Shown one piece after another: positions 44,518 through 52,996 of a stretch of 64,000 bases of DNA. Within the stretch, counting starts at the first letter, position 1, and every line of letters starts with the position of its first letter. Below the pieces are notes generated by a model that ran no database searches, was not told the DNA's origin, and saw nothing but the letters and a program-made list of their open reading frames with translations. Source of the stretch: Bacillota bacterium (GTDB lineage: Bacteria; Bacillota; Clostridia; DSM-8532); the NCBI GenBank assembly GCA_023443745.1, contig JAEZTB010000042.1:62001-126000 (forward strand), written 5' to 3'. A program made the translations under genes and the position numbers.

Positions 44518-44835
44518 GTGAACAATATGGACGAATTCAATGTTGAACAGAATAAAGCTATTCGCGGCTTTATCCTACGGGCTTTAGTTAGGGGCCAGAA
44601 CTATACTCTCCTTTGCCGCCAAATTTCAAATCTGCTTTTGCAGAGGAATTTGATTATATCTCCGGACATTGGCGAACATCTGCAATACCTCGAAAAAAAG
44701 CAGTATGTTGAGTTTACGAATAAGAAAATAAATTCAATAAATGCCTATAAAACTGATGCGGCGGTTCAACTCACACCGAAGGGTGTGGATCTTGTTGAGG
44801 GAAATATCGATGAGGATCCGGGAGTTGATGTTTAG
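44518..44835 (+). CDS. Winged-helix phage protein (Mu gp26-like)
   Basis: 105 residues, GTG behind AAAGGGG. Helical first part, then LQYLEKKQYVEFTN and QLTPKGVDLVEG as a winged-helix tail. Located where Mu-like phages encode gp26 before the gp27 small terminase. Confidence 0.65.
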   Translation: MNNMDEFNVEQNKAIRGFILRALVRGQNYTLLCRQISNLLLQRNLIISPDIGEHLQYLEKKQYVEFTNKKINSINAYKTDAAVQLTPKGVDLVEGNIDEDPGVDV

Positions 44836-45416
44836 TGGGCAAGCAGCGGCAGAAAAAAAGAGTTAAGTCCAGAATTGATGAGCTCCCTCCTGAGCTAAGG
44901 GATTTAATTGATATCAGGCTCGCTAATGTAAATATTACATACCGTGAGATAGCAGATGAAGTAACCACCAAAGGTTATGACATTAGCAAGTCAAGTATAG
45001 GACGATACGCCTTAAGGCAAGGATCCGCATTGCAGAGACTTAAAGAAGCCCAGGAGCAAACCCGCGTGTTGGTTAATGCAGTAAAGAGTCATCCGGATGT
45101 GGATTATACAGAAGCTGGGTTGCAAATACTCATGGATCAGCTTATCAAGAAAATGACAATCGCCCAGGAAGAAATTGACGAGATGGCACCTGACAAGGCC
45201 GGAAGACTTATTGTAGCGATAAGTAGGACGGCTGCCTACAAGGAAAAAGTTAAAGCCGAATTGACCAAAGGCTTTAATAAGGCTTTTGCAAAGGTTAAAG
45301 CTGATCTGATGGAGGATCTTGCAAGTAGGCCGGAGCTATATGAGCAGGTGGACGTCTTGGTTGATAAGTTAAAAAAGAAAATGGAGCTGGAGCTTAAAGG
45401 TGAAGCCGATGCGTGA
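44835..45416 (+). CDS. DUF3486 protein, probable small terminase subunit (Mu gp27-like)
   Basis: 193 residues. The opening (KSRIDELPPELRDLIDIRLA, ITYREIADEV, ISKSSIGRYALRQG) is typical of DUF3486 with its helix-turn-helix. It should recognise the phage packaging site and recruit the large subunit. Shares one base with the previous stop and overlaps the NusG paralogue by 8 bases. Confidence 0.85.
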   Translation: MGKQRQKKRVKSRIDELPPELRDLIDIRLANVNITYREIADEVTTKGYDISKSSIGRYALRQGSALQRLKEAQEQTRVLVNAVKSHPDVDYTEAGLQILMDQLIKKMTIAQEEIDEMAPDKAGRLIVAISRTAAYKEKVKAELTKGFNKAFAKVKADLMEDLASRPELYEQVDVLVDKLKKKMELELKGEADA

Positions 45417-45948
45417 ATGGTATGTGCTGCACGTGATGACCGGGAAGGAAACAGACACCAAGGCGGTTATAAAACGGGATATTCCAGACATAACGGCTAC
45501 TGTACCGGAGGAAGAAATAGTGACTATGGCTCCACAGCGAAGGTTGATGGAGCGCAAGAACGGAAAATGGAAGATAGTCATTAAGAATGTTTTTCCGGGC
45601 TATGTCTTTATCAGGGCTGAAATGAGCGCTGAATTATATTATAAGCTCACCGGCATACCCTCCGTCATCAGGATCCTTGGAGCCAATGGCCCGCATCCGG
45701 TACCTCCTGATGAAATGCAAACTATCCTATGGCTCACAAACGATGGTGACGTCCTGGACATATCAGAAGTCACCATGACAGAAGGAAGCAAGATTAAGGT
45801 TATTGCGGGGCCGCTTGTGGGGCTCGAAGGTAACATAGTAAAAATTGATGCCAGAAGACACCGTGCAAAGGTGCAGCTCGTACTGATGGGCGAGCAACGC
45901 ATAGTCGAACTAGGCATTAATCTATTAAAATCTGAAGGAGCACCGTGA
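45409..45948 (+). CDS. NusG paralogue (LoaP-type processive antiterminator)
   Basis: 179 residues; ATG five bases behind AAGGTGA. NGN domain about 1-110 (REWYVLHVMTGKETDTKAVI, KNVFPGYVFIRAEMS) and KOW domain about 125-175 (GSKIKVIAGPLVGLEGNIVK). Specialised NusG paralogues such as LoaP bind RNA polymerase at chosen operons and carry it past terminators, with a hairpin in the leader as recruitment signal. Here it lies between small and large terminase, and is followed at once by a structured leader and an intrinsic terminator before the rest of the late genes. A host rather than phage target is possible but less likely from the layout. Confidence 0.87.
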   Translation: MREWYVLHVMTGKETDTKAVIKRDIPDITATVPEEEIVTMAPQRRLMERKNGKWKIVIKNVFPGYVFIRAEMSAELYYKLTGIPSVIRILGANGPHPVPPDEMQTILWLTNDGDVLDISEVTMTEGSKIKVIAGPLVGLEGNIVKIDARRHRAKVQLVLMGEQRIVELGINLLKSEGAP

Positions 45949-45978
45949 TGATCCGTCTCACGTTGTCCAGAAAGAGGT

Positions 45979-46094
45979 CATATGGGTAAAGTCAATGGAG
46001 AGCCGAATGGCTTAAGCCAAATGGCGAAGCATACCCATATGCTGAAACTGAAACCCATGGAGAATGGGTGCCAATCCCGGAACAAATGGCACCC
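45979..46094 (+). ncRNA. Structured leader RNA between the NusG paralogue and terminase
   Basis: A perfect 10-bp stem CATATGGGTA (45979-45988)/TACCCATATG (46032-46041) closes a junction holding AGCC-GAAT-GGCT and GCC-AAAT-GGC hairpins. Next come two hairpins that share GGGT and exclude each other: ACCCAT/ATGGGT (46053-46069) and GGGTGCCA/TGGCACCC (46066-46094). A 39-codon frame starting at 45981 covers the area but has a poor start context. Best read as the recognition element for the NusG paralogue plus a switch. Confidence 0.65.
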
Positions 46095-46154
46095 GAAATG
46101 AGAATAAAGGGTGTTGATCTGAAAAGCAGCGATGTACTTAAATCCTCTCATTAA

Positions 46155-46190
46155 ATCAGGGTTCGCCGGGGAACCTTGATCATTTTTTTA
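46155..46190 (+). terminator. Intrinsic terminator upstream of large terminase
   Basis: ATCAGGGTTC/GAACCTTGAT (10 bp, one G-T), loop GCCGGG, then CATTTTTTTATTT. It lies inside the late operon, so packaging, head and tail genes need read-through or a new promoter. Confidence 0.85.
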
Positions 46191-46208
46191 TTTACTACAC
46201 GAAATACA

Positions 46209-46234
46209 CCCCGTTATAACACGTTATAACGGGG
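46209..46234. repeat. 26-bp palindrome before terminase
   Basis: CCCCGTTATAAC-AC-GTTATAACGGGG, perfect 12-bp arms. Each arm holds CGTTATAAC (or its complement), a word also present at 32538-32546 near the phage left end. Could be an operator, a packaging-related site or a second RNA hairpin. Confidence 0.75.
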
Positions 46235-46318
46235 GCGTGAAGAATTTTCGACAAGAAAACGAGTATACACTACTCCAAAAATCCAGACCGAAAATAGAAG
46301 GGTTTACAGAGGTGCGCC

Positions 46319-47836
46319 ATGAAGCTTATAGACAAGCTGGTCAGCAATCAGAATACCAAGCCGGAATACGAAGCTGCCAGAAAAAGCTTCTGGGAATTCT
46401 GCAAATTAAAATATCCAAAGCATTTTAAAGACAGCAGACCATACCAAAAGCAAATAGCGGATACCTTTCAAGCATTATATGAAAAGCGTATTATTCGGTT
46501 CAATGACACTGAGCCTTGGAAGATAGTTGAATCCACTGACGGGCTTGAGGGCTTCCAGATATGCCGAAAGATGAAGCTAAACATTCCTCCACGGCACTAT
46601 AAATCGTTCACAGCGACTCTTTTCTCTCAATGGGCTTTAGGTACAAATAATGAAAACAGAATTATAACCGTATCCTACAATGAAACACTATCGGGCCGGT
46701 TCGCAAAAGCTGTCCGGGATGGTATTGATGAGACAAAGGTTGATAATAAAAGGGTTATCTTCAATGACATCTTCCCCACCACCCACATTAAGCATGGCGA
46801 TTCAGCCATGCAGCTGTGGGCGCTGGAAGGACAGTTTTTTAACTATCTTGCTACCAGTTTTAACGGTACGGTAACCGGTGTTGGCTGCAATATCGGCATC
46901 ATAGATGATCAAATTAAGACGGCAGCCGAGGCGCATAATGAAAATCTGCTAGAAAATCATTGGACCTGGTATACTGACACTTTTTTGTCCAGGCTTGAAG
47001 AAGATGCAATGCAGATAATCATTATGACCCGATGGTCAAACAATGATATCTGTGGCCGCCTTGAAAAAGAAGCCGAAGCGGATGAATGGTATGTGCTAAG
47101 CATGAAAGCCTGTATAAACGAGGAAACAGGCCAAATGCTCTGTCCAGAGGTTTTCTCTTTTAAAAGCTATTCATCAAAGAAAAAGCTGATGTCTCCGGAA
47201 ATATTTGATGCTAATTACCAACAGGAGCCGGTAGATGCAAAAGGGCGGCTTTATACATACTTTAAGACATACACCGACCTCCCCCGGGACGAAAAGGGGA
47301 ATCTTCTTTTTGAACAGATTATCGCTTACTGTGATACGGCAGATGAAGGTGCTGATAAGCTTTGTATGCCTGTTGGTATCAAGTGGAAGGGTGAGGGCTT
47401 CATTACGGATGTTCTGTACACGGGAGCCGGGATGGAAATAACCGAACCAGCAACCGCTAAAATGCTTGTTGAAAATAATGTTAATTTGGCAAAGGTTGAA
47501 TCTAATAACGGTGGCCGTGGCTTTGCCAGAAACGTTGAGAAAATCATCTGGGAAAAATTCAAAACACGGAAAGTTAAAATTGATTGGTTCCATCAATCAC
47601 AGAATAAGATGGCTCGGATACTCTCCAACAGCACATTTGTGATGGATCATATCTATTTTCCTTGGAATTGGCGGGAACGTTGGCCGGAGTATTACAAGGA
47701 CATGAACAGCTTCCAGCGCGAAGGGAAAAACAAGCATGATGACGCACCTGACGCGACAACAGGTTTTGCTGAGATGCTTCAGGGACATAGCAGCGGGAGA
47801 CTTATTCCTGTAAAGCGCAGTCTATTTGGAATATAG
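46319..47836 (+). CDS. Phage terminase large subunit
   Basis: 505 residues; ATG behind AGAGGTG. ATPase region: Walker A-like IPPRHYKSFTAT (about 90-101), Walker B IGIIDDQI (about 188-195), coupling segment IIIMTRWSNND. C-terminal RNase H-like nuclease: YCDTADEGAD (about 343) and a late Asp in HDDAPDATTG (about 477). It cuts and pumps DNA into the prohead; in a Mu-like phage this is headful packaging starting near the left end. Confidence 0.93.
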   Translation: MKLIDKLVSNQNTKPEYEAARKSFWEFCKLKYPKHFKDSRPYQKQIADTFQALYEKRIIRFNDTEPWKIVESTDGLEGFQICRKMKLNIPPRHYKSFTATLFSQWALGTNNENRIITVSYNETLSGRFAKAVRDGIDETKVDNKRVIFNDIFPTTHIKHGDSAMQLWALEGQFFNYLATSFNGTVTGVGCNIGIIDDQIKTAAEAHNENLLENHWTWYTDTFLSRLEEDAMQIIIMTRWSNNDICGRLEKEAEADEWYVLSMKACINEETGQMLCPEVFSFKSYSSKKKLMSPEIFDANYQQEPVDAKGRLYTYFKTYTDLPRDEKGNLLFEQIIAYCDTADEGADKLCMPVGIKWKGEGFITDVLYTGAGMEITEPATAKMLVENNVNLAKVESNNGGRGFARNVEKIIWEKFKTRKVKIDWFHQSQNKMARILSNSTFVMDHIYFPWNWRERWPEYYKDMNSFQREGKNKHDDAPDATTGFAEMLQGHSSGRLIPVKRSLFGI

Positions 47837-47845
47837 GAGGCACAT

Positions 47846-49183
47846 ATGATATTTGAAACATTGCCGGATATAAACAGCCAGATAATACGGGATTTGATTT
47901 CGGAGCATGAGGGTTATGACTTGCCCAGATACCGCAAGCAACTTGAATATTATAAGGGTAAGCACAATATTTTAAACCGCCCTAGTGAAGGCTCTGAGCC
48001 TAACAACAAGCTTGTGAATGATTATCCTGGTTACATAGTTGATACGGCACAAGGCTATTTTATTGGTATCCCTGTTAAGTACAGCCATAAAAACGATGCT
48101 TTTAAAAAGGATTTAGACGATGTTCTTGATGAAAATAATGAAGAGGATCATAATGCAGAATTGGCAAAGTATATGGGGATTCATGGGAAGTCTTACGAGC
48201 TTCTATATCTTAATGGTGAAGGAAAAATAAGATTTTTCCGTTTACCCAATGAGGAAACAATTATTGTTTACGATGGCTCAATGCAAAGGTCTATCCAAAT
48301 GGCACTGAGGTATTATATCATTCAGGACGCTAATACCAAAAAGGACATAAGAAAGGTTGAAATATACCATACTGACAGAGTTGACTACTATACCCAAGAA
48401 GGGGAAAACTACAAGCTTGATAAAAGCCTTCCTCATTATTTTGGTAAGGTTCCAGTCATATATTATGAAAACAATGACGAGGGCCTAGGGGACTTTGATA
48501 AGATTGTTACTCTCATAGACGATTACGATAAGAGAGAGTCGGATAACTCAAATGAACTTGAAGCTTTTCGCTTTGCCTATTTGAAAATCAAAAATATGTC
48601 AAACACAAGTGATGACGATATAGCTCGAGCGAAAAAAATCAAGGCTTTTTTTGTTGATGGTGATGGTGATGTTAGTTTTGTAGAAAAGAATATCAATGAT
48701 GGTTTCTCGGAACATCACTTGGAACGACTTGATAAGAATATTCATAAGTTTTCCAAGATACCCAACCTATCAGATGAAGCTTTTGGCGGTAATTTATCCG
48801 GCGTAGCCATTAAGTTCAAGCTTTGGCCGATCGAGCAGCTGGCCATAGCAAAAGAACGCAAGTTCAAAACTGCATTGAAGCGCAGAATAAGGCTCATTTG
48901 TGAGATATTCAGGATCAAGGCAAAGAACTACAATTGGAAAGATGTCGGTTTTACATTTAAACGAAATATGCCGTCCAACCTGCTTGAATTGGCTCAGATG
49001 ATACCCAATATGGCGGGTACATTGTCAAACCGGACAATAATTAGCCAGATGCCTTTTGTTGAGGATCCGGATGAAGAGATCCGGCAACTTAAAGAAGAGC
49101 AGAATGATCCTGATTCATATAGCGATTTCTTTAAAAAATCGGCTCTAAAGCAGGGTGAACGCCATGAAGAAGAAAAAGAATGA
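47846..49183 (+). CDS. Phage portal protein (SPP1 gp6-like)
   Basis: 445 residues, ATG behind AGGAGG. YYKGKHNILNR, NNKLVNDYPGYIVDTAQGYF and YENNDEGLGDF, NLSGVAIKFKLWPIEQLA are hallmark segments of the SPP1-type portal. It forms the 12-subunit DNA gate of the head. Confidence 0.92.
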   Translation: MIFETLPDINSQIIRDLISEHEGYDLPRYRKQLEYYKGKHNILNRPSEGSEPNNKLVNDYPGYIVDTAQGYFIGIPVKYSHKNDAFKKDLDDVLDENNEEDHNAELAKYMGIHGKSYELLYLNGEGKIRFFRLPNEETIIVYDGSMQRSIQMALRYYIIQDANTKKDIRKVEIYHTDRVDYYTQEGENYKLDKSLPHYFGKVPVIYYENNDEGLGDFDKIVTLIDDYDKRESDNSNELEAFRFAYLKIKNMSNTSDDDIARAKKIKAFFVDGDGDVSFVEKNINDGFSEHHLERLDKNIHKFSKIPNLSDEAFGGNLSGVAIKFKLWPIEQLAIAKERKFKTALKRRIRLICEIFRIKAKNYNWKDVGFTFKRNMPSNLLELAQMIPNMAGTLSNRTIISQMPFVEDPDEEIRQLKEEQNDPDSYSDFFKKSALKQGERHEEEKE

Positions 49184-50576
49184 CATTTTAGAAAAAACAG
49201 TAGCTATTGCCGATGACACCTTTAAAAAAGCAGAAAAACTTGGGGTTATTTTACAGGATGAATATATCTATACCCTTGAGGAGATGCAGAAAAGTATCGC
49301 AGATTTTTACAGGAAGTATGCAAAAGAAACCGGAATGACCTATCAGGATGCTGTAAAATATCTCTCAAATGTTGAGCTTAAGCCATTTCGACATAAGATA
49401 AAAAAGTATACTCAGCTCATTAATAATGGTGATTTAGGTCTACTTGAGAGATTGAGGGCATTGGACACCAAAGAAAAAATAACCCGGCTTGAAAGCCTTA
49501 TAGCAGAAATAAACATAGAGCTGTACAAGCTGACATCTGCTAATGAAAATGCTTTAACGGAGCATCTTACAGAGTTATGTAAGAATACATATGAAGGTGT
49601 TGCAAATATTTTAGAGGGGAATCCCCATTTAAAGACATCCTTCGGAAAGCTGAACACCAGCCTGATTAATGAAACTATTAATATTAACTTCCCATGGTCG
49701 GGTGAGAGTTTCAGTGAAGCATTATGGGGTAATACGCAAAAGCTCTCCAGAGAGGTTAAGCGCGAGTTGGTGCGAGGCTTTACAAGAGGCTCAACAGTTC
49801 CCAAAATGGCATCCAATTTGTCAAAAACCATGGAAAGATCATATAAAGATGCTTTGAGGGTGGTAAGAACGGAGTCGGCTTATGTGCTGAATAAAACAAG
49901 CCTGCAAAGCTATAGTGATAGTGGTGTGGTCACTGCTGTTGAGTTTCTGGCCGTTCTGGACGGCAATACATCGGCGTTATGTTTTAACCTCAATGGTGAT
50001 GTTATTTTGCTTGACAAGGCTGTACCGGGGGAAAATATTCCTCCCCTCCACCCTAATTGCCGTTCAACAACTATACCGGTTATTGACGACACAGAAGAAT
50101 ATGTCGGTAAAATTGATATGGATCCTAAAAACGTGAACAAGGCTCTGGTGAAATATGAGGATAGGATATATAATCAACCTATAGAATATGCCTATACCAT
50201 ATTGCCGGATGGGAATGTATATAAGATTACCGGCAATACGAGCGAGGTTCACCCGGAAAACATGGGGTTAGGCCTTAAAGGTGCGATAATAACACATAAC
50301 CACCCAGCGAATTCGAGCGAAGGCGGGTTTAGTAAAGATGATATCCGTTTCTTCTCAGAGTCCAAGCTGAAAGAACTTAGATTGGTGGACAAGGATTTTC
50401 GATATTCATTGAGCGGAACAACTGGTGATATCGACACATATAAAAAAGCCATAAAAAATGTATGGAACACATATGATGTAGACGAATTGGACGATAGACA
50501 AACACTATTGCATATATATGCAGAGGAATTTGCAAAGCTCACTGGAGCCAGATATACCCGTAAAGAAAGGAAATAG
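49164..50576 (+). CDS. MuF/SPP1 gp7-type head protein with C-terminal JAB-like domain (possible MuF polymorphic toxin)
   Basis: 470 residues from the ATG six bases behind AGGGTG. Residues about 1-310 are the head morphogenesis module (VVRTESAYVLNKTSLQSY near 235, LHPNCRSTTIPVID near 300). Residues about 340-470 form a separate domain with GAIITHNHPANSSEGGFSKDD near 373-392: H-x-H-P then Asp, the JAMM/JAB metal signature. MuF fusions with variable C-terminal enzyme domains are a described class of temperate-phage polymorphic toxins, usually followed by an immunity gene; an 82-residue gene follows here. Toxicity is inferred, not shown. Confidence 0.82.
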   Translation: MKKKKNDILEKTVAIADDTFKKAEKLGVILQDEYIYTLEEMQKSIADFYRKYAKETGMTYQDAVKYLSNVELKPFRHKIKKYTQLINNGDLGLLERLRALDTKEKITRLESLIAEINIELYKLTSANENALTEHLTELCKNTYEGVANILEGNPHLKTSFGKLNTSLINETININFPWSGESFSEALWGNTQKLSREVKRELVRGFTRGSTVPKMASNLSKTMERSYKDALRVVRTESAYVLNKTSLQSYSDSGVVTAVEFLAVLDGNTSALCFNLNGDVILLDKAVPGENIPPLHPNCRSTTIPVIDDTEEYVGKIDMDPKNVNKALVKYEDRIYNQPIEYAYTILPDGNVYKITGNTSEVHPENMGLGLKGAIITHNHPANSSEGGFSKDDIRFFSESKLKELRLVDKDFRYSLSGTTGDIDTYKKAIKNVWNTYDVDELDDRQTLLHIYAEEFAKLTGARYTRKERK

Positions 50577-50577
50577 T

Positions 50578-50826
50578 ATGTTAGACCAAGATACGCTTGA
50601 CTTCATTGACACTTTTTTAGAGAAAAATAGAAAAGTGATTAGTGAAAATATGTTTGAAAAAGCCAAGGATGAATATACCTCAATTTATGAGGAGTATTAC
50701 AAAAAAGCATCTAAAATCAAGCATAGTGGTGGTCTTGATGGCTCCGATGTTCCATTTCAAATTAGTTTAGATAAAGAAATCATGAAAAATATTAAACAGT
50801 TCAAACAGAAATACAACATTATCTGA
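50578..50826 (+). CDS. Small acidic protein, candidate immunity partner of the MuF protein
   Basis: 82 residues; ATG behind AAAGGA, one base after the MuF stop, and directly followed by a terminator. Helical and charged (DTFLEKNRKVISENMFEKAK, YEEYYKKASKIK). Not a known head-assembly protein; position fits an immunity gene. Confidence 0.6.
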   Translation: MLDQDTLDFIDTFLEKNRKVISENMFEKAKDEYTSIYEEYYKKASKIKHSGGLDGSDVPFQISLDKEIMKNIKQFKQKYNII

Positions 50827-50863
50827 TTTGACAAATTATTTGCGAAATTAACCATTTGATTAG

Positions 50864-50887
50864 AAACACCCATGAGGGTGTTTTTAT
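50864..50887 (+). terminator. Intrinsic terminator inside the late operon
   Basis: AAACACCC-ATGA-GGGTGTTT (8 bp) then TTATTAT, placed between the candidate immunity gene and the scaffold gene. Confidence 0.75.
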
Positions 50888-50921
50888 TATACTCAAAATC
50901 GTTTTATAGGAGGTTTTACAC

Positions 50922-51542
50922 ATGTTTCTTGGAAAGCATTTTTTATGTTTATCCCCTGATGGTGGTGCTGCAGGTGGCGGGTCAGGTGGAGGCGCTGCCG
51001 GTGAATCCGGATCGGGTGAAGGAACCAAGGCCGGTGAACAGAGCAGGGGCAGTCAAGAAGGTATCGAGCTGCCAAAGTCAGCTGATGAGCTAACTAAGAT
51101 TATTCAAGCAGAAACTGCAAAAGCGGTAACGGAAGCCACTGAAAAACTGACAACAGAGTTTAACACCAAGCTTGAGACCGAAAAGACAGAAGCGGTCAGA
51201 CTTGCGAAGCTCAGTGGAGAAGAGCGCGAAAAGGAGCAGGAAAAGAAACGCAAGGATGAATTGGATCAGCGCGAGTCTACTATCAAGCAGCAGGAGCTTA
51301 CTTTAAAAGCTACGGATATGCTTACCGCAAAAAACCTGCCGCTTGAGATCAGAAGCATGGTCATCGGGAAGGATGAAGCTGATACCAAATCCAGGATTGA
51401 AGCGTTTGAAGGTGTTTTTCAAAAAGCTGTTGAGGCGGCTGTATCCGCGAAGCTTGCCGGAAGTGCAAAGCCCGGTGCGGGCAAAGAACCGGACGAGGAA
51501 GCTGCTATCCGGTCCGAAATTGCCAGAGGTTTGGGCATATAA
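50922..51542 (+). CDS. Capsid scaffolding protein (DUF4355-like)
   Basis: 206 residues; ATG behind AGGAGG. Gly/Ser-rich start, long coiled coil (SGEEREKEQEKKRKDELDQR) and a helical C-terminus. The usual scaffold just before the capsid gene in SPP1-type phages. Confidence 0.82.
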   Translation: MFLGKHFLCLSPDGGAAGGGSGGGAAGESGSGEGTKAGEQSRGSQEGIELPKSADELTKIIQAETAKAVTEATEKLTTEFNTKLETEKTEAVRLAKLSGEEREKEQEKKRKDELDQRESTIKQQELTLKATDMLTAKNLPLEIRSMVIGKDEADTKSRIEAFEGVFQKAVEAAVSAKLAGSAKPGAGKEPDEEAAIRSEIARGLGI

Positions 51543-51562
51543 CGAATAGGAGGATTTTTTAA

Positions 51563-52486
51563 ATGGCTAATCTTATTGAAAAGGCAAAAATATTCCAACA
51601 GGAGCTTGATAAACAGATGCTTGCCGGTGCTACATCCGGATGGATGGAAGATAATGCCGGTCAGGTAAAGTACAATGGCGGCAGCGAGGTCAAGATACCT
51701 AAAATCTCTATGGACGGCCTTGGAGATTATGACAGAGAAGAAGGGTTTGCGCAGGGTTCGGTTACCCTTTCCTTTGAAACGAAGACATTAACCCAGGACA
51801 GATCCAGATCGTTTATGCTGGATAGCATGGATGTGAATGAATCTAATTTTATTGCGAACGCATCCAAGGTTATCGGTGAATTCCAGCGAACTAAGGTTAT
51901 ACCTGAAGTCGATGCATACCGTTACTCGTCCATCACAGCACAAGCCATCGCTAAAGCAAAAGCAACAGGTGGCTATACTGCCGCTGCTGCAAGCATTCTG
52001 ACCAAAATCCAGGATGACATCAACGCTATACAGGATGTTACCGGAGAAATACAGCTGATGATCATACTCAGCGGTGCCATTGCCGGTTTGCTCGACAGCT
52101 CTTCCGAGATTCAGAAGAAGCTCAGTGTTATCGACTTTGCTCGAGGTGAATTAAAGCTGAAGGTAAAAGGAATTGATATTCATCCTATCATCCGGGTTCC
52201 ATCAGCACGAATGAAGTCAGCTTATGTTTTCAATAATGGTAAAACTGCCGGGCAGGAAGCCGGAGGCTTTACACCGGCAGTCGGGGCTAAAAATGTCAAC
52301 TGGATCATTATTCCGCGGACAGAACCAATTGCTGTGTCAAAAACCGACACCCTCAGAATATTTGATCCGGCCACCAATCAAAAGGCTGATGCCTGGAAGA
52401 TCGACTATAGGAAGTATCATGATCTGTGGATCAAAGACAATGCTTTTGATGCTATCCGTGTCAATATAAAAGAAGCATTGGCGTAA
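51563..52486 (+). CDS. Major capsid protein
   Basis: 307 residues behind AGGAGG. Starts ANLIEKAKIFQQELDKQML; the core (SEVKIPKISMDGLGDYDREE, FMLDSMDVNESNFI, ATNQKADAWKIDYRKYHDLW) fits HK97-fold capsid proteins of clostridial SPP1/PBSX-like phages. No prohead protease is visible, so maturation cleavage may be absent. Confidence 0.88.
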   Translation: MANLIEKAKIFQQELDKQMLAGATSGWMEDNAGQVKYNGGSEVKIPKISMDGLGDYDREEGFAQGSVTLSFETKTLTQDRSRSFMLDSMDVNESNFIANASKVIGEFQRTKVIPEVDAYRYSSITAQAIAKAKATGGYTAAAASILTKIQDDINAIQDVTGEIQLMIILSGAIAGLLDSSSEIQKKLSVIDFARGELKLKVKGIDIHPIIRVPSARMKSAYVFNNGKTAGQEAGGFTPAVGAKNVNWIIIPRTEPIAVSKTDTLRIFDPATNQKADAWKIDYRKYHDLWIKDNAFDAIRVNIKEALA

Positions 52487-52498
52487 GGGGATATATGA

Positions 52499-52969
52499 AT
52501 GTTTACGCTTCAGAAACTTAATGTTGTCAAGGTGGTTGACTCCGAAGCCAAGAAAAACTTCTTGATTTCTCAGGGATTTGCATTGCTATCTGATGCCGAT
52601 GAGCCTGATCAGGATGATGATCAACCCCCTGCAGCTGGTGAGCCTGGCAAGGGTAATGATCAACCTCCTGCAGCTGGTGAGCCCGGTCAGAGTGATGATC
52701 AACCTCCTGCAGCCGATGAGCCCGATCATGATGATGAGCAACCCCCTGTAGCCGATGAGCCCGGTCAGGGTAGTGATCAACCTCCTGCAGCTGGTGAGCC
52801 TGGTCAGGTTGATGATCAACCTCCTGCAGCCGATGAGCCTGGTCAGGTTGATGATCAACCCCCGGCAGCCGATGAGCCCGGTCAAGGTGAAGACCAGCCT
52901 CCAGAAACTATAAGACCAAGGAGAGCGACATCACGGAACTCTACACCTAGGAAAAGAAGCACTAAATAA
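52499..52969 (+). CDS. Head-region protein with 13-residue tandem repeats
   Basis: 156 residues. A short conserved N-terminus (TLQKLNVVKVVDSEAKKNFL), then seven full and one partial copies of DQPPAAGEPGQxD, then a basic tail (RRATSRNSTPRKRS). An acidic Pro-rich flexible spacer on a virion or connector protein. The repeat number probably varies between relatives. Confidence 0.75.
   Translation: MFTLQKLNVVKVVDSEAKKNFLISQGFALLSDADEPDQDDDQPPAAGEPGKGNDQPPAAGEPGQSDDQPPAADEPDHDDEQPPVADEPGQGSDQPPAAGEPGQVDDQPPAADEPGQVDDQPPAADEPGQGEDQPPETIRPRRATSRNSTPRKRSTK
52619..52905 (+). repeat. 39-bp tandem repeat, seven full copies
   Basis: Units begin GATCAACCTCCTGCAG and follow each other at exactly 39 bases from 52619 to 52891, with a partial eighth. 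In frame, so copy-number change keeps the protein open. Confidence 0.92.
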
Positions 52970-52996
52970 TCACCATTACCTAAAAGGAGTTGTAAT

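Noticed and set aside
45981..46100. A 39-codon frame in the late leader RNA
   Set aside because: Only AGAGG four bases before the ATG, and the same bases form the strongest stems; noncoding function explains the sequence better, though a leader peptide cannot be excluded.
46209..46234. Phage attachment site
   Set aside because: Mu-like phages insert by transposase at nearly random targets and need no internal att site; the palindrome is far from the ends.
52619..52905. Regularly spaced repeats that might suggest a CRISPR array
   Set aside because: Units are contiguous 39-bp coding repeats with no unique spacers, inside an open reading frame.
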